A stretch of DNA of 64,000 bases from Phoronis australis. Lineage: Eukaryota > Phoronida > Phoronidae. The stretch is taken from assembly GCA_002633005.1 (NCBI GenBank), contig NMRA01000086.1, positions 929,000-992,999 of the forward strand. The letters run 5' to 3'. A model generated the notes under the pieces. The model searched no databases. It was given only the letters and a program-made list of their open reading frames with translations, and was not told where the DNA came from. Both the position numbers and the translations under genes were made by a program. Of this stretch, positions 49,514 through 60,388 are shown in pieces (position 1 is the stretch's first letter; every line of letters begins with the position of its first letter).

Positions 49514-50060
49514 TTTAGGTGCATGTGCCTAATTGCGAGACTGCGCCTAATTGCGGGACTTAGGCTCATGCGCCTACATGTATGTGCGGGACATTTGATT
49601 TGAACTTGCATTGATTATGGTGCTCCGGATACAGGCGCACCTTCAATGTTAAAAAATATTCCTAGTTTGCACAGACAACGAATCAGACATGGTACATTCG
49701 GATTAGACGTGAAAGCCAATGCCACGGATAGTAGACTCAGGTTGAACAATCACGCCTCGATTGCAATTAAAGCGTTATAGCAATTAAGTATATTTTTCAG
49801 ATGAGGAAATGAACCAAGTGTTACTTTATACGTAAATCGTTCTTGAAAATAAAGTTTGTAATGAGTTTTAAAACCGTCTATTTTAGAATTTAATTGTTCC
49901 TGTACGCACACATAGTGGCACCAACGCCACACGGTGTGCGAAATTGCGGAACTTAGGCGCATGAACCTTTATGTGGGACATTGAGTAGAAATTTTTCGAA
50001 AAAACGCAAGGATCTGCATATAGGCGCATCCGCCTTATTGCGGGCTATAGGTAAATGGTG
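49514..50060 (+). repeat. Local direct repeats rich in TTAGGCGCATG/GCGGGACATT
   Basis: Two blocks (about 49515-49600 and 49930-50045) share CTAATTGCGGGACTTAGGC / GAAATTGCGGAACTTAGGC, then CATG, an ATGT and GGGACATT, and further on TACAGGCGCACC / ATAGGCGCATCC. Function unknown. Confidence 0.45.
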
Positions 50061-50647
50061 AAAATTACACTAATCTCGCAATGCATTTGTGAATATATCA
50101 CAATTGTCTTGCGTTTGTCAGACGATTCAAATTTATAAACAATCAAAGAAAAATAAACGCTTTGGTCTTACCTTTTGTGTATTTTTGCAAGTATTGAACA
50201 TGTTCTCAACGCTATCAAGTATCAAATAGAGCGTCGTGTGATTGACAGTTTTGATTGATGTAAATGCCTCGAGTTTTACTAAAACGCAGATTGTAAGCCT
50301 GGTTACTGAACCACAGTGAAACAACATATTATACTTTCAACTTTTCCATGCCATGATAGAAAGTGATTACCACGGCTATAAACAACTGCATTCAGACAGG
50401 ATTGCCGAACGCTCCCGAAACTGGGCCATATCAAACAACCATCAGTTGTCTCGCTACAAACCACTGAGCCACGCAGTCTCGTGGCCCTACGTTACAGCGA
50501 TTCAGACCCTACGCAGGCGGCCACGTAGCACTGGAGTGGGATTGCAGTAGCGGGCAATGTGCTGTGCCAAAAAGTAAATTCTAGGGATAAGCCAGGTTCG
50601 GGGGCAGCATTGGGGTTGGCATTGTATGTAGGCTTAGTGAATGTGGT

Positions 50648-51300
50648 TTACTTGTATTTGCGAACATGCTGGGAGTGAGAAAGACCACTTGTTCGGCTAT
50701 AGAAGGCTTTGCACTTCTCTTCAAAATGGCGGCCCTCTGTTGCAGTTGTGCGTTGCTGAGTAGCCATTAAGAAATCGGCTGCGATTTTAGGTAGAACTTC
50801 AGAAAGCCAGGATTGTGAAAAAATACTTGGTTGACAGGAATGTTTTACCAGATTTTTGGAATTTGCAGGAAATTTGCTTTCAGAATCTAATGTTGGCTTT
50901 TTTCGTGCATCGGCAGGCAAGTGCTGGTTTGAGATAAAATGTGCCAAATTTCTGTTTTTTCCCCAGTTTTTCTTAATTTGTCTTGCTTTTGAGTAGGTGA
51001 TGAAGAGCTTGAAATACTAGACAGAATAAGGTTTCTGTCTTCATCTGTGTAGCTTTTGATGTGAAAAGACTCAAAACTTTTCATTCTTTGCATGCGTCTT
51101 TTCGCGGACCGAGTAAACAAAAGGCCACAGTCCACTGACGTGTGTTCTGCTAGACAAAAACTAGTGAGAACTGTTCTGTGCCCCCTAAGCTCCCGACAAT
51201 CGTCCGACATGACCACTCTGTCACAAAGTTTTCGGATGGGCGTCGGAAAGTCTATGTCAGTTGTCCTAGGCTTAACGCCAGTTCTGCTTTGTTTGATTTT
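50648..51300 (-). CDS. Two overlapping minus-strand frames, possibly one broken or spliced gene
   Basis: The first frame (open from 51300) encodes DIDFPTPIRKLCDRVVMSDD, RMKSFESFHIKSYTDEDRN, then a Ser run and SPTQKQDKLRKTGEK. The second (to 50648) encodes NLAHFISNQHLPADARKKP, FSQSWLSEVLPKIAADFL and HFEEKCKAFYSRTSG. They overlap near a six-T run (50955-50960), where a single-base shift would join them into about 210 aa. Composition is credible for a charged, Ser-rich protein, but no family is recognised. An old pseudogene or coincidence is as likely. Confidence 0.2.
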
Positions 51301-52051
51301 TTAAACTCGTCAGTTACAATTGACTAAATGAAACACGGTATTTCTGATTATTGCAGGTGGACAATTATGTTGACTTGGTCCTATTTCATCGTTAACGCTC
51401 ACCCCATCCAGCGCTGTAGTGTTTGCGGTCGCAACCTGAACCAAGAGCGACACTGAAGATTTTGTCATCTGACGAGAGAAGATCCGATCTATGACCGAAA
51501 CAATAGATTGTGTACTTATATTGTAGCATAGACAAAGGCACGCGAATGACTTAACCGTTTACCCAGCTGGTCAATTTACTGTGGACAATAACTGATAACT
51601 ACAAGCTTAGCATGGTCGAAAGAGGTCAGTGACCAAGTCTTTAGAATTCTCAGGAGGTCTAATTGTTAGTCTTTGTAGAATACTTGAGCGTCGAAGAGGT
51701 ACCACCAACTGATGCGTGGATAACAATATGCAATTCAATACCGTTATTAGTACTGAACTTCGGAGTGACTTCTGTAAACACTGCGCTTACGTTGGTTCTT
51801 AACTTACAATGCAGTTGTATTTTTAGACGAATTGATATTTGCACACCGGTGATGTTACAAACAAAAGGACGTAAAAGAAAGATAGAGTCAGATCGAACTG
51901 TATTAGTTAACGTCGACTATTGAGTGCAAGTTAATCTCTTGTGTGAACATTTAGAGGCACCAGCGCATAAACTGAAGGATATCAATAAACTTGTTTAAGT
52001 TTGAAAATCTCTTCACCAGAGGAAATCACAAGATTACTGTGATAAAATCAG

Positions 52052-52137
52052 GTGAGTGAAATAACAGATACGTGCCTGAGGCTTGTTATCGAAGAAACCC
52101 GTTTTAACCTGTGAGAAAAAGTATATCTATTTCACAG
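52052..52137 (+). other. Possible short intron in the GPCR 5' leader
   Basis: A strong donor (CAG then GTGAGTGA, intron from 52052) is followed by an acceptor with a pyrimidine-leaning tract ending TTTCACAG at 52137. It lies about 170 bp before the receptor ATG. An 86-bp intron is short but possible. It would affect only untranslated leader. Prediction by eye only. Confidence 0.25.
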
Positions 52138-52310
52138 AGAAGTGGCTTTATATGTGGCAGAAATGTGAGGAGTACGCGGCGGAACATGCATAACGGATCG
52201 CATGTCAGAAACGTGCTGAAGTTGATAACAGTGAAATTAAAACTTTGTCAGACTCCAATTCGACGCATACAGTCGTGAACAAATCTGTGCCAGAGTTGGG
52301 TATAGTGAAA

Positions 52311-53591
52311 ATGACCAGCGCCGACAGGATGACGCTCGACGTTTCTAGGACTGCTAACACGACGGCGGCAAATCATAATGATACCCAGATACTGGAATAT
52401 AACATATCTACAGGTGACGTCCTCGTAGGAATCGTACTTGCCATTCTGATTTTTTCAATCGTTTTTGGCAATGGGCTAGTCATTATATCTGTAGCCACGT
52501 TCAAACATATGAGGACCCCCTCGACGCTACTTATTGCCTCTTTAGCCACAGCGGATTTTTTAGTCGCTATTATGGTACTCCCTATAAGTTTGTATCAAGA
52601 GATGACCAAAGTATGGCTGCTCGGACCAATCATTTGTGATTATTGGATCACGTGTGACGTATTCTTCTGCACCGCATCCATGTTAAACGTGTGTATTATC
52701 GCCCTTGATAGGTATTTTAAGATCACCAAAAACGTTAATTATACTCACAATAAGACTATAGCCAGACCAAAAGTCTGCATAATCATGGTTTCCATTGCTT
52801 GGGTGATGTCGTTGCTAATAGCAACCACTCCACTTCTGGGATGGTATCGCGGGAACGAGAGACAGAAAATCTACAAATGCATTATCAGCCAAGACCCTGG
52901 ATACACAATATTCTCTACGTTTGGAGCGTTTTACATTCCAATGATTGCGCTTGTTGTTGTATACTGCCGAATATATAAATTCGCCGTGCTGCGGCTTCAG
53001 AGAAGAACTAGGGAAATGCGACGCAAACGATCAAGCACTTTTGCGATGATGCCGCCGGAAAATGCAGATGGCAACGGAGCTCCACAGTCCTTGCTGAGTT
53101 CCAAGTCCAAACATATCAGTTTGGACCGCAGTAAGCGGTCGGCCAAAATGCTCGGAGTCATCATCGGCTGCTTCGTTTGTTGTTGGTTGCCGTTCTTTCT
53201 ACTTGCGTCAATAACTCCATTTTGCCCTCACTGCAAGGTACCGCCGGCTATTTCTAGTATCGCCCTGTGGCTTGGGTATTTTAACTCGTTTTGTAATCCT
53301 TGTATTTACGCCGTTTGGAACAAGCAATATCGCGAATCGTTTCTTTCCCTGCTAAAGTGTGAGGCTTTGTATGGAAAACTTACCGCTAAGCGGTTCTCAT
53401 TAAGAAGCGACAAAAATTCGCCGACCATACGAAAAGGAAGGACGCCGGATGGAACCATCACCTGTGCCTCCACTAATGGAGCGCATGTGCTGCGGAAAAG
53501 CTCCATCCTTAGTTTCTCAAATTACAAATTTCCACAGATGAGGACGTTTCGAATGAATGGTGTCTCTAGGAATGAAGAGACGGAAGCATGA
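52311..53591 (+). CDS. Aminergic (serotonin-like) class A G-protein-coupled receptor
   Basis: A plasma-membrane receptor for a biogenic amine, coupling to a heterotrimeric G protein. The frame is open from 52194, but the first ATG is at 52311, giving 426 aa. Seen in the protein (ATG numbering): N-glycosylation sequons at N16, N23 and N31 before TM1; FGNGLV in TM1; LATAD in TM2 (D82); TM3 with C109 and the amine-binding aspartate D116 in CDVFFCTASM; DRY at 133-135; W164 in TM4; ECL2 C190, which would pair with C109; TM5 YTIFSTFGAFYIP with S202, T203 and A206; TM6 CWLPFF (W292, F295, F296); CPHC in ECL3; TM7 WLGYFNSFCNPCIY; and helix 8 ending in a possible palmitoylated Cys. The third intracellular loop is short (about 55 aa) and the tail is about 88 aa. 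The TM5 block resembles 5-HT1A/5-HT7-type receptors, but ligand assignment from one block is weak; dopamine or octopamine is possible. The coding region has no introns, and no neighbouring gene is evident. Confidence 0.95.
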   Translation: MTSADRMTLDVSRTANTTAANHNDTQILEYNISTGDVLVGIVLAILIFSIVFGNGLVIISVATFKHMRTPSTLLIASLATADFLVAIMVLPISLYQEMTKVWLLGPIICDYWITCDVFFCTASMLNVCIIALDRYFKITKNVNYTHNKTIARPKVCIIMVSIAWVMSLLIATTPLLGWYRGNERQKIYKCIISQDPGYTIFSTFGAFYIPMIALVVVYCRIYKFAVLRLQRRTREMRRKRSSTFAMMPPENADGNGAPQSLLSSKSKHISLDRSKRSAKMLGVIIGCFVCCWLPFFLLASITPFCPHCKVPPAISSIALWLGYFNSFCNPCIYAVWNKQYRESFLSLLKCEALYGKLTAKRFSLRSDKNSPTIRKGRTPDGTITCASTNGAHVLRKSSILSFSNYKFPQMRTFRMNGVSRNEETEA

Positions 53592-53923
53592 GCAAAATTT
53601 CTTCATGCAATATTCGCACTTGGCAGCACACCAGGGCGAAGATTCAACTTTGCAAATGAGGGACTCTGTGGTGCTAAGGGAAAGTTGGTCTTCGTTTTGT
53701 TGCTCTTCACGAGTTACATCTAGTGTGATTACGAGGCTCACTTGTAATACATGCCGATATCTCGCGAAGACTTCCGTAATCTCGCTCTTCTAGCAAGGAA
53801 CTCGCTCTTCGCAAGGCAGTCATGTTCACAAGTACGGTAAAGTTCAGAGACTTTTAAAAGGTCTTACGCTACCTTAATTCCTGTATTTATTCTGGGGCAC
53901 GTTCAGATGATAGACTGACGCAA

Positions 53924-53948
53924 AATAAACCAACCTACTTCTAATAAA
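53924..53948 (+). promoter_or_regulatory. Candidate polyadenylation signals after the GPCR
   Basis: Two AATAAA hexamers (53924-53929 and 53943-53948) lie about 335-355 bp after the receptor stop codon on the same strand. They are the nearest canonical hexamers I see downstream. The hexamer is frequent by chance in AT-rich DNA, so this is a candidate 3' end only. Confidence 0.3.
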
Positions 53949-53949
53949 A

Positions 53950-55480
53950 GGAACGTTTATTAATGTCTGACGTGCTCTGTAAGAGGTAGGCTACTAACAG
54001 ATATCAGTGGTCTGATACATGAAGCAGTCAGTCCCAAACTAGGGACTGTAGGGACTCAACTATGTTCCTTAACTGTTCGCCGCACTCGTTCTTTGTTTAT
54101 TGACAAATATTATGTTTCTGTCCCTTTTTATTACGAGATCCTCATTTACCTATGTTATTTTCTAATAATATATCTGAAAACTGAGTCCTTATTTCAGTGA
54201 AAATATGTAGGGACACCTACGGTCCACGGTTTCATTTCCCATCTTGGACATTTAATAGGGTAGAATATCAATCTAATTCGTGTGAATTTTCCATGTTAAT
54301 AGACGGGAAGGTATTTGACATGTTCAAGCTAACATTTCTCGAAATGCTCAATTTTGAGCGCGTTTAAAATCCAAATGGATCCAGCCGATGCCCATCGATT
54401 TGCGAGGAGTCAACCATGTTTCTCATAGTACACCCCCCGGGTCAGCATTTATATTCTTAGTTACCCTCGTTACCTAAAAAGCAGGGGAATGGAATATTGC
54501 ACCCATAAAGCCTTACAATCGTAAATTATCACTTCTACTCATATCATCGGAGTCGGGTGGCCAGCGAAGCCGATATTCGAGAGAAAAGAAAATTTTATAG
54601 ATAGTCTACTTCATATATTGACGGAATCAATTTATTTTAAATCGCTATTTTGACCATTTATTCGCAATTTTGTGACAAATCTGCTTTTTACTGACTGGTC
54701 TCCGTAGAGTGCAATGTGAAAATTGCCTTTTTAACTATACATGTGTCTAGGTGTCCACCACTCCACTACGCACTCGCTACTCATGCTCAACTCGTAAACG
54801 TGTACTCGTGTGTTGGATACCCGTGCTGAGTTCCGTTGACCAGAATGACAACGTACATGTAGCTTGCACTCGCGACGAAAACATTATGGAACGAAAACAG
54901 TAAATCCAGTTTCACAAAATTCAACACTTCAATCTCGCCGACCAAACATTTCAGTCAGTAGCATCCATTTTGTCAGGTTAGGCTAGGTATACTCTCCAAA
55001 TACTCGCTTTTGACTCGCGTGATTATGCGAAGCTCTACGAGAGGTCGACGGAAATCTACGGAACGGTCGCCAAGACAGCGTCCTTAGAAGTGTTACTCTC
55101 TGACACAGCGCCACATATACTGAAAAGTGGTCCTCTGGAAACATGATGAACGACACACGGAATTCTGTGTGTGGGCATCAATGTGCATGCTTGGTCGGAA
55201 GTTTATCAATCACAACCACCGCTTGCACACGTCTTCTATGCACTGTACTTGTTTGGACTTAGCTACGAGGGTCACCATACTACGTAACAATAAACCCAAA
55301 AGGGTTTCTCAGATTTCAAGCAATGCTAATGACTGAATGCTATGACGTCAGTTTCATTACTTTAGCCAATAAAAAGCCATGATAAACAACATTCCACAGT
55401 GCTACCTTTCGTAGCACTGTGTAAAATTGCATAGAAGTGTAAGCCGAAGCAGTGATCACATTAATTTCCTTTTTAAGAAT
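53950..55480. other. No gene seen
   Basis: Spacer downstream of the receptor, AT-rich, with only short frames. Confidence 0.6.
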
Positions 55481-57109
55481 TGACCTATCGCAAGCTCCGG
55501 CTCCTTGCAAAAAGTCACGTGATACCCGACAAACAAACAAGATGTCAGAGGCAAATACACTGTGGCTAAACGACGTTCCTGGTGGAATTGATGAGCGTTT
55601 TTTGCAATTTCCGAAAACGCTTCGACAGAGACAACAGGCGATACTTTTCAGCTGAGAATAGTACGTTCATGACCGGAAAAATAAGAGTTAGAGGAAAAGT
55701 ATTTCGGAGCCAGCGTAAATCCGAAGAACGCCACACGTGGTTCACCTTCACTTGAAAACTGACAAGGCCACTGATGTGATATGTTCATGTAAAGGTGGAT
55801 ACTTACCTTAAAGTCGAATTATCTGTACGATGCCATAGATTTCAGGATATTTCGAACAAAATCAGTGAAGATTCGCCGAAACTGTTTCTATTCTGGCTTC
55901 AGCTAAATTACGCCAAATGAAAAGTAGGTCACAACCGATTGTATTCTCCAAGTAAAGTAGGTCGAGTCGATAACACTGTTTATACTTTTCTAATCTTCGA
56001 GGGAAGATTTTTGATTAAAAAAATCAGGTTCGTAGCTCAGGCACTTACACAACTTATTCTAAGCAAGCAGTTAGCTCCGGTAGGTCCAAAAGTCAAATTA
56101 ACGCATGGAATTGGCCGTAATTCAGTGCACATCAAGACAAACCCCTTCTGACGAACTTCATATTTTTTGTAGTTTCATTGCATAAGGTAGTTTGCATTTA
56201 ATTTTAAACGTAACATGATCACTAAGCTGTGGTATGGTAACGAAAGATGACAAGTCTGTTGTAGTGGCAAAAAGTGGTCATTTGCAAAAATAATTAAAAT
56301 TGTTTTTTAAAGCTTCATAAATCCAAGCACCATGTTTGAACAACTACAAAATGAGCTCTCCTTAACTCTACGGGCGTAGTGTATACTAGAGGTTCTCATC
56401 AGCTCGAACGAGGCTTTGAGTTCAGGAATCTAGTGCCCTCCCCGCAGCATGTGCCGACCAAATCTATCAATTTTTCCGGTGAGAAATTCAGTTGAACGCC
56501 AACCTACGTGTATATGAATAACAAAAAATATACCTGTGTTACAAAACAGAACGATGTCCACTACAGGTCGAAGTGAATGAAAAATAATAAAAATGCCCTT
56601 AAAAACAACTATTTCCGGGGACAACCTCTAGACTAGTGCTGGGATCCAGCAGATGCCGAAACAAAGGCCCCACACGGGTGAAACTCCGGGGTAGAAATCA
56701 GATAGGCCTACAGTGTAACCACCAAACTGAAAAGTAAGTATCATGGAACAAATATACTTGTGTTGAACCTTTGACTAATCCAGCTGCTTGTGTGTCGTTT
56801 TGCCGTCCACACCGTGTGATCCACCGTTTACACAGTCGACAACACTTTTCGGCTTAGGGAATGCCCAAAAATGACGGGATATTCTTCTCGAGTTGTGTAA
56901 CGGCTGTCAGAACTACACACGCCATATCAACACCGTTTCAACATTCTTATCGCACAGTTTTTTGAGCTACAGACTAAAATAAGCTTTACCGACAACGGCA
57001 TTGTTTGTCGGGTAAAATGGCGGCTTGGAAACGCAGACGAAGGTGTGTCAAGAATACTGCGTTATGACTGGTTAGTTAAGCCGTCAGTCATAATCCTGGC
57101 GATAGGTCA
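55481..57109. mobile_element. 1.63 kb DNA transposon-like element, copy 2
   Basis: Same terminal inverted repeat (TGACCTATCGC / GCGATAGGTCA) and the same internal order as 47874-49513, with scattered substitutions and small indels. Its right end abuts the duplicated flank at 57110. Confidence 0.75.
55540..55664 (+). pseudogene. Conserved putative first exon inside the 1.63 kb element
   Basis: ATG at 55541 begins MSEANTLWLNDVPGGIDERF, then LQFPKTLRQRQQAILFS and a stop. In copy 1 (47935-48053) the equivalent is PLNDVPGGIDECYLHYPKTL and then RQRIQARLFSRE with no stop before the shared GTACGTTC, a possible splice donor. Protein similarity kept between two diverged copies suggests an exon of an ancestral element-encoded protein. 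I do not recognise the family. Confidence 0.35.
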
Positions 57110-57235
57110 ATTCGTTTACGGAACTCATATACACGGAACTCAGTCCGGCGTCCATTAGAAATTTTACGTTGTATATATATATATATATATATATAAATAC
57201 AAATATATATACAAATACACATACGTATACTTATA
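57110..57235. repeat. Duplicated flank, copy followed by the SINE
   Basis: Starts ATTCGTTTACGGAACTC, passes through a TA dinucleotide run and ends ATACGTATACTTAT, where the SINE begins. It is repeated almost base for base at 57519-57645. Confidence 0.9.
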
Positions 57236-57517
57236 CCACAATATTAGCCTTAAATGGCAGATACAACCGTGTAATAACCCATAAAGTTATCTCACTAGTG
57301 AGATAACGATTTGGCGGGAAACCGAGGACGGGGTCGAACCCGGGACCCTAATATTACTGGTCGCCGACTTTACCACTACACCACGCAGCGACTGACGTCA
57401 TCAAGAGTGAAAATAGAATACTTAAATGAGCACGCGCAATAATCGCACGTTCAACAAACCGCATTGTACTGTACTTATACGCTACGAAAAATAAGACACA
57501 TAATTTCCATAAAAATG
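57231..57517 (-). mobile_element. tRNA-derived SINE, copy 3 (cut off at an N)
   Basis: Nearly identical to copy 1 over about 285 bp: B box GGGTTCGACCCC, A box, TGACGTCA at 57393-57400, and a perfect 22-bp palindrome at 57286-57307. It stops abruptly at the N at 57518, after which the sequence upstream of the insertion repeats. The missing 200 bp is therefore probably an assembly gap and not a biological truncation. Confidence 0.85.
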
Positions 57518-57518
57518 N

Positions 57519-57645
57519 ATTCGTTTACGGAACTCATATACACGGAACTCAGTCCGGCGTCCATTAGAAATTTTACGTTGTATATATATATATATATATA
57601 TATATAAATACAAATATATATACAAATACACATACGTATACTTAT
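57519..57645. repeat. Duplicated flank, copy with an empty SINE site
   Basis: The same 126-127 bp as 57110-57235, directly after the single N, but continuing from ACTTAT into CCCATATCTG without the SINE. The near identity, including the TA run, points to two alleles of one locus joined in the assembly; a real tandem duplication is the alternative. Confidence 0.85.
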
Positions 57646-58044
57646 CCCATATCTGTGAAAATATGGATATTGTATACGTCACGTTATCAACTGTGAAATA
57701 ATTACGGGAAAGTAAAGCCAAATACCACGTCAGAGGCCGTATTTCACGGTTGGTGTGCAGTCTGGTGGTGGAAAAATTTGCGTGTACAGTGCCAAATTTG
57801 ATTGGGCTTAATCGTGTGGGTTACCTAAAAAATTGATGCAAGGCTTCATTACTGAAAAGACAGTTTTACTGCTATAAAAACATAAACGATTTATCGATGA
57901 AAATTCTCACGCTTAGTGATCAGGCGGCTATTTTTGGGCCTAGCTAAAGTTTCAATCTGGGTCATCATAAATAGGTCAAATAGCGTCCCCGGCCAACAAA
58001 ATCAGTCAAAAATCTAATTCAAATCCAAAGAAAGCGTTTCGTTA

Positions 58045-58960
58045 TTATTTTTTTTATTGTTTATTACGAAATCTTCAATACAATGAATATTTATTGCCCA
58101 GAAAGAGGCATTATATCTAGTGGGTTAAATAAATACAAAGAAATCTTAAAACAATTATTATACACAAATACATAAATTAAAAAATGATGTTAAGGTTATA
58201 ATGACATATGATTACGAATGTGAATAAATCATTTTCATACACAACAAGTTATTTATATGCATACAATTCTATCCACTCACACAAAGAGATTTAATATTAT
58301 AAAGAAAATTTTATACTATTTCGAATAAAACCTTATTTTCATTTGGGTTGAGTTCTTGGCATCCATATAGAAAAAAAAAAATTATTATACATTTGAGGAA
58401 TATCAGTTCGTAAACATTGGAAAAGCTGCACCCTCTGCTCCCTGCATACCTCACAAGCCAAGAAGACATGAGCATTTATCTGAGTGTCTCCACAGGAACA
58501 CAGGGGCCGCATCTTGATCTGTGTACATGTAGGATTATTTCATGGTTGCGAGGAAGTTGGAATCATGCCAATGGGACGGGCAAGTCTTGAGTAGTAGTAT
58601 GCAGTTAAAAGTTATTTTTGAGAATGACGATAGAAGTGCTTTCTTTTATTTTGCATGGTAAGGAAATCCAGTTGTCAATGCAAGTTAATATCGTAGTTCT
58701 CCTGAAGGCTTGGCTGAGGGAAGATGGAATAGTGTATATATTGCCGTAGTCCTGGTCTTGTGTTAAGTCTTTTGTAGGAGTCAAAGAGGATTTTGTTTAA
58801 ATAATTGTTTAATATGTTGTTTAAGACTTTGAATGTATGTTTGTATGTTTGTATGTACATATGCGTGTGTTTATGTAGGCGTGTATAAGTGATGAAGTGA
58901 TGACTTTTGCGACCTCTCCTCACTGATAAGAAACTAGGATCACAGAACACTGCAATCTAG
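58045..58960 (-). pseudogene. CR1/Jockey-like LINE tail, sister of the 28.2 kb copy
   Basis: Minus-strand translation gives TFKVLNNILNN, LFDSYKRLNTRPGLRQ, then ENYDINLHWISLP (with a frameshift), a region with RCGPCVP and HVFLACEVCREQR (a Cys-rich C-terminus), then LYGCQELNPNENKVLFEIV. The 3' UTR is the same as at 28755-29615 and ends in TAATAAACAATAAAAAAA. It is 5'-truncated at about 58960. Shared UTR and protein phrases place both copies in one family. The Cys-rich C-terminus is a common feature of these LINEs in marine invertebrates. Confidence 0.8.
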
Positions 58961-59839
58961 ATTAGACCCTCAATTGTTTCGTGACGGATAAGAAAACAAG
59001 TTTGAATTAAATGTTTTAAGTATCCAAGTAGGTTAATTCGGACGGGTGTAATTGGGTGATCACATACCAAATGCGGCTGGTTCCGCATACGATGCTCATG
59101 TTTGGAGTAGTTCGTCGACTGTTATTATACACGAGATTTCAAGACAATTTACTTTGTAACTGGCATGCTTGATGCATTCATTACGCAAAGAACATTTGAT
59201 GGTCGACATTTCTAAGCTGTTGTTAGCGTAGAATTGGTAGATTGGAAGACATGTTGTTATTTTTGTACGCGCTACTGTGAATGGACATAGAAAAAATATT
59301 AACAATTGCCAGTTCTGGTGGTTTTCATGTGACCGGGTTCGCCTTATCGGACGTTCAACGAAACAGGTGATTTTCCAATTCATAAAATTCGACCATTTAC
59401 GATGTAGGAAGGCTCTTTGACAAAAGCAGTGTAGTGGTTCCTATACATTCAGTGCCGAGCTCTCCAAAACATGTTGAGTAAAACACTGCTTTCTGAGTGA
59501 TCGAACATACTACTGAAAGCCAAACCCATCTTCCTGCCGACTGTATGCTTAGTGGATGCAATCATACAATAAAACGACCGGTTGAGTTTCATATTTGATG
59601 AACGTCTTGGCTTTCAGACCAAGTCATGTGATGTTTCAGGCTCCAAAATGTGATAATGACAAAGTCGTAGCCAAGGTCATTAATCACATCCTGTTCATTA
59701 AAAGTCAAAAACTGACTTTTATAGACGACACAAACGATTTTCTGCAATCAGCCTCTGCACGGAATAGAACATGGAAACCCCGCGGTTGCAGCTTAGGCTT
59801 TGCTGAAGGATCTAAATCCCACGCGATAAATGGAAAGAC

Positions 59840-59885
59840 TACGGCCTTGGTTTCCACGAACACGGCCTTGGTTTCCACGAACGTC
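59840..59885. repeat. 20-bp direct duplication
   Basis: ACGGCCTTGGTTTCCACGAAC occurs twice in succession (the 20-bp period is not a multiple of three). Confidence 0.8.
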
Positions 59886-60388
59886 TGGCTAAATACGGCT
59901 ACAATTGTCTATTTGTAATAAAATCACAAAAAACACGGAATTTCCGTTTAATAGCTCTAATCATCAAAGCAAATAACTTCAAAATGTTTCTCTCATCCAA
60001 CAATAATCTTAAAAATGCCGTAAAACCGATAATGTCCTCATAAGTCTACTCGTCTAGGCATGGTTGTACAGTAGGTATCACCCGATAGGCAATTTGCTTA
60101 CTGTGCGAAAGAAACATTGGATACACTGCTAACAAATTACCCGTCGGGTGGTATTTATTGCAGATCAGAAATGTACGTACACCCAAGCAAAACTAAACAT
60201 CAAAGAATTTTCCAACTGTGCAAGTACGTATTGCCAATGGTTGTTGATGCATTGAGTCACGGAAACAACAATGGCGTGTTATTCGCCTGCGTCCTGTAGC
60301 CATTTTGTTTGCCAGTGGACGTCTGCTTATATATCGACCATGTTGCGGTTGGTAGCTTCTTAAAAATTCTTCAAAAGCAGGTACATCT

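Noticed and set aside
52245-52310. Receptor start at the TTG at 52245
   Set aside because: TTG is not a normal animal start; the first in-frame ATG is at 52311 and leaves a plausible N-terminus with three glycosylation sites.
53306-53741. Minus-strand genes over the receptor
   Set aside because: Shadow frames antisense to the GPCR coding region and its 3' flank, with no features of their own.
57175-57200. TA run as a TATA promoter
   Set aside because: Simple dinucleotide repeat inside a duplicated flank; no gene follows.
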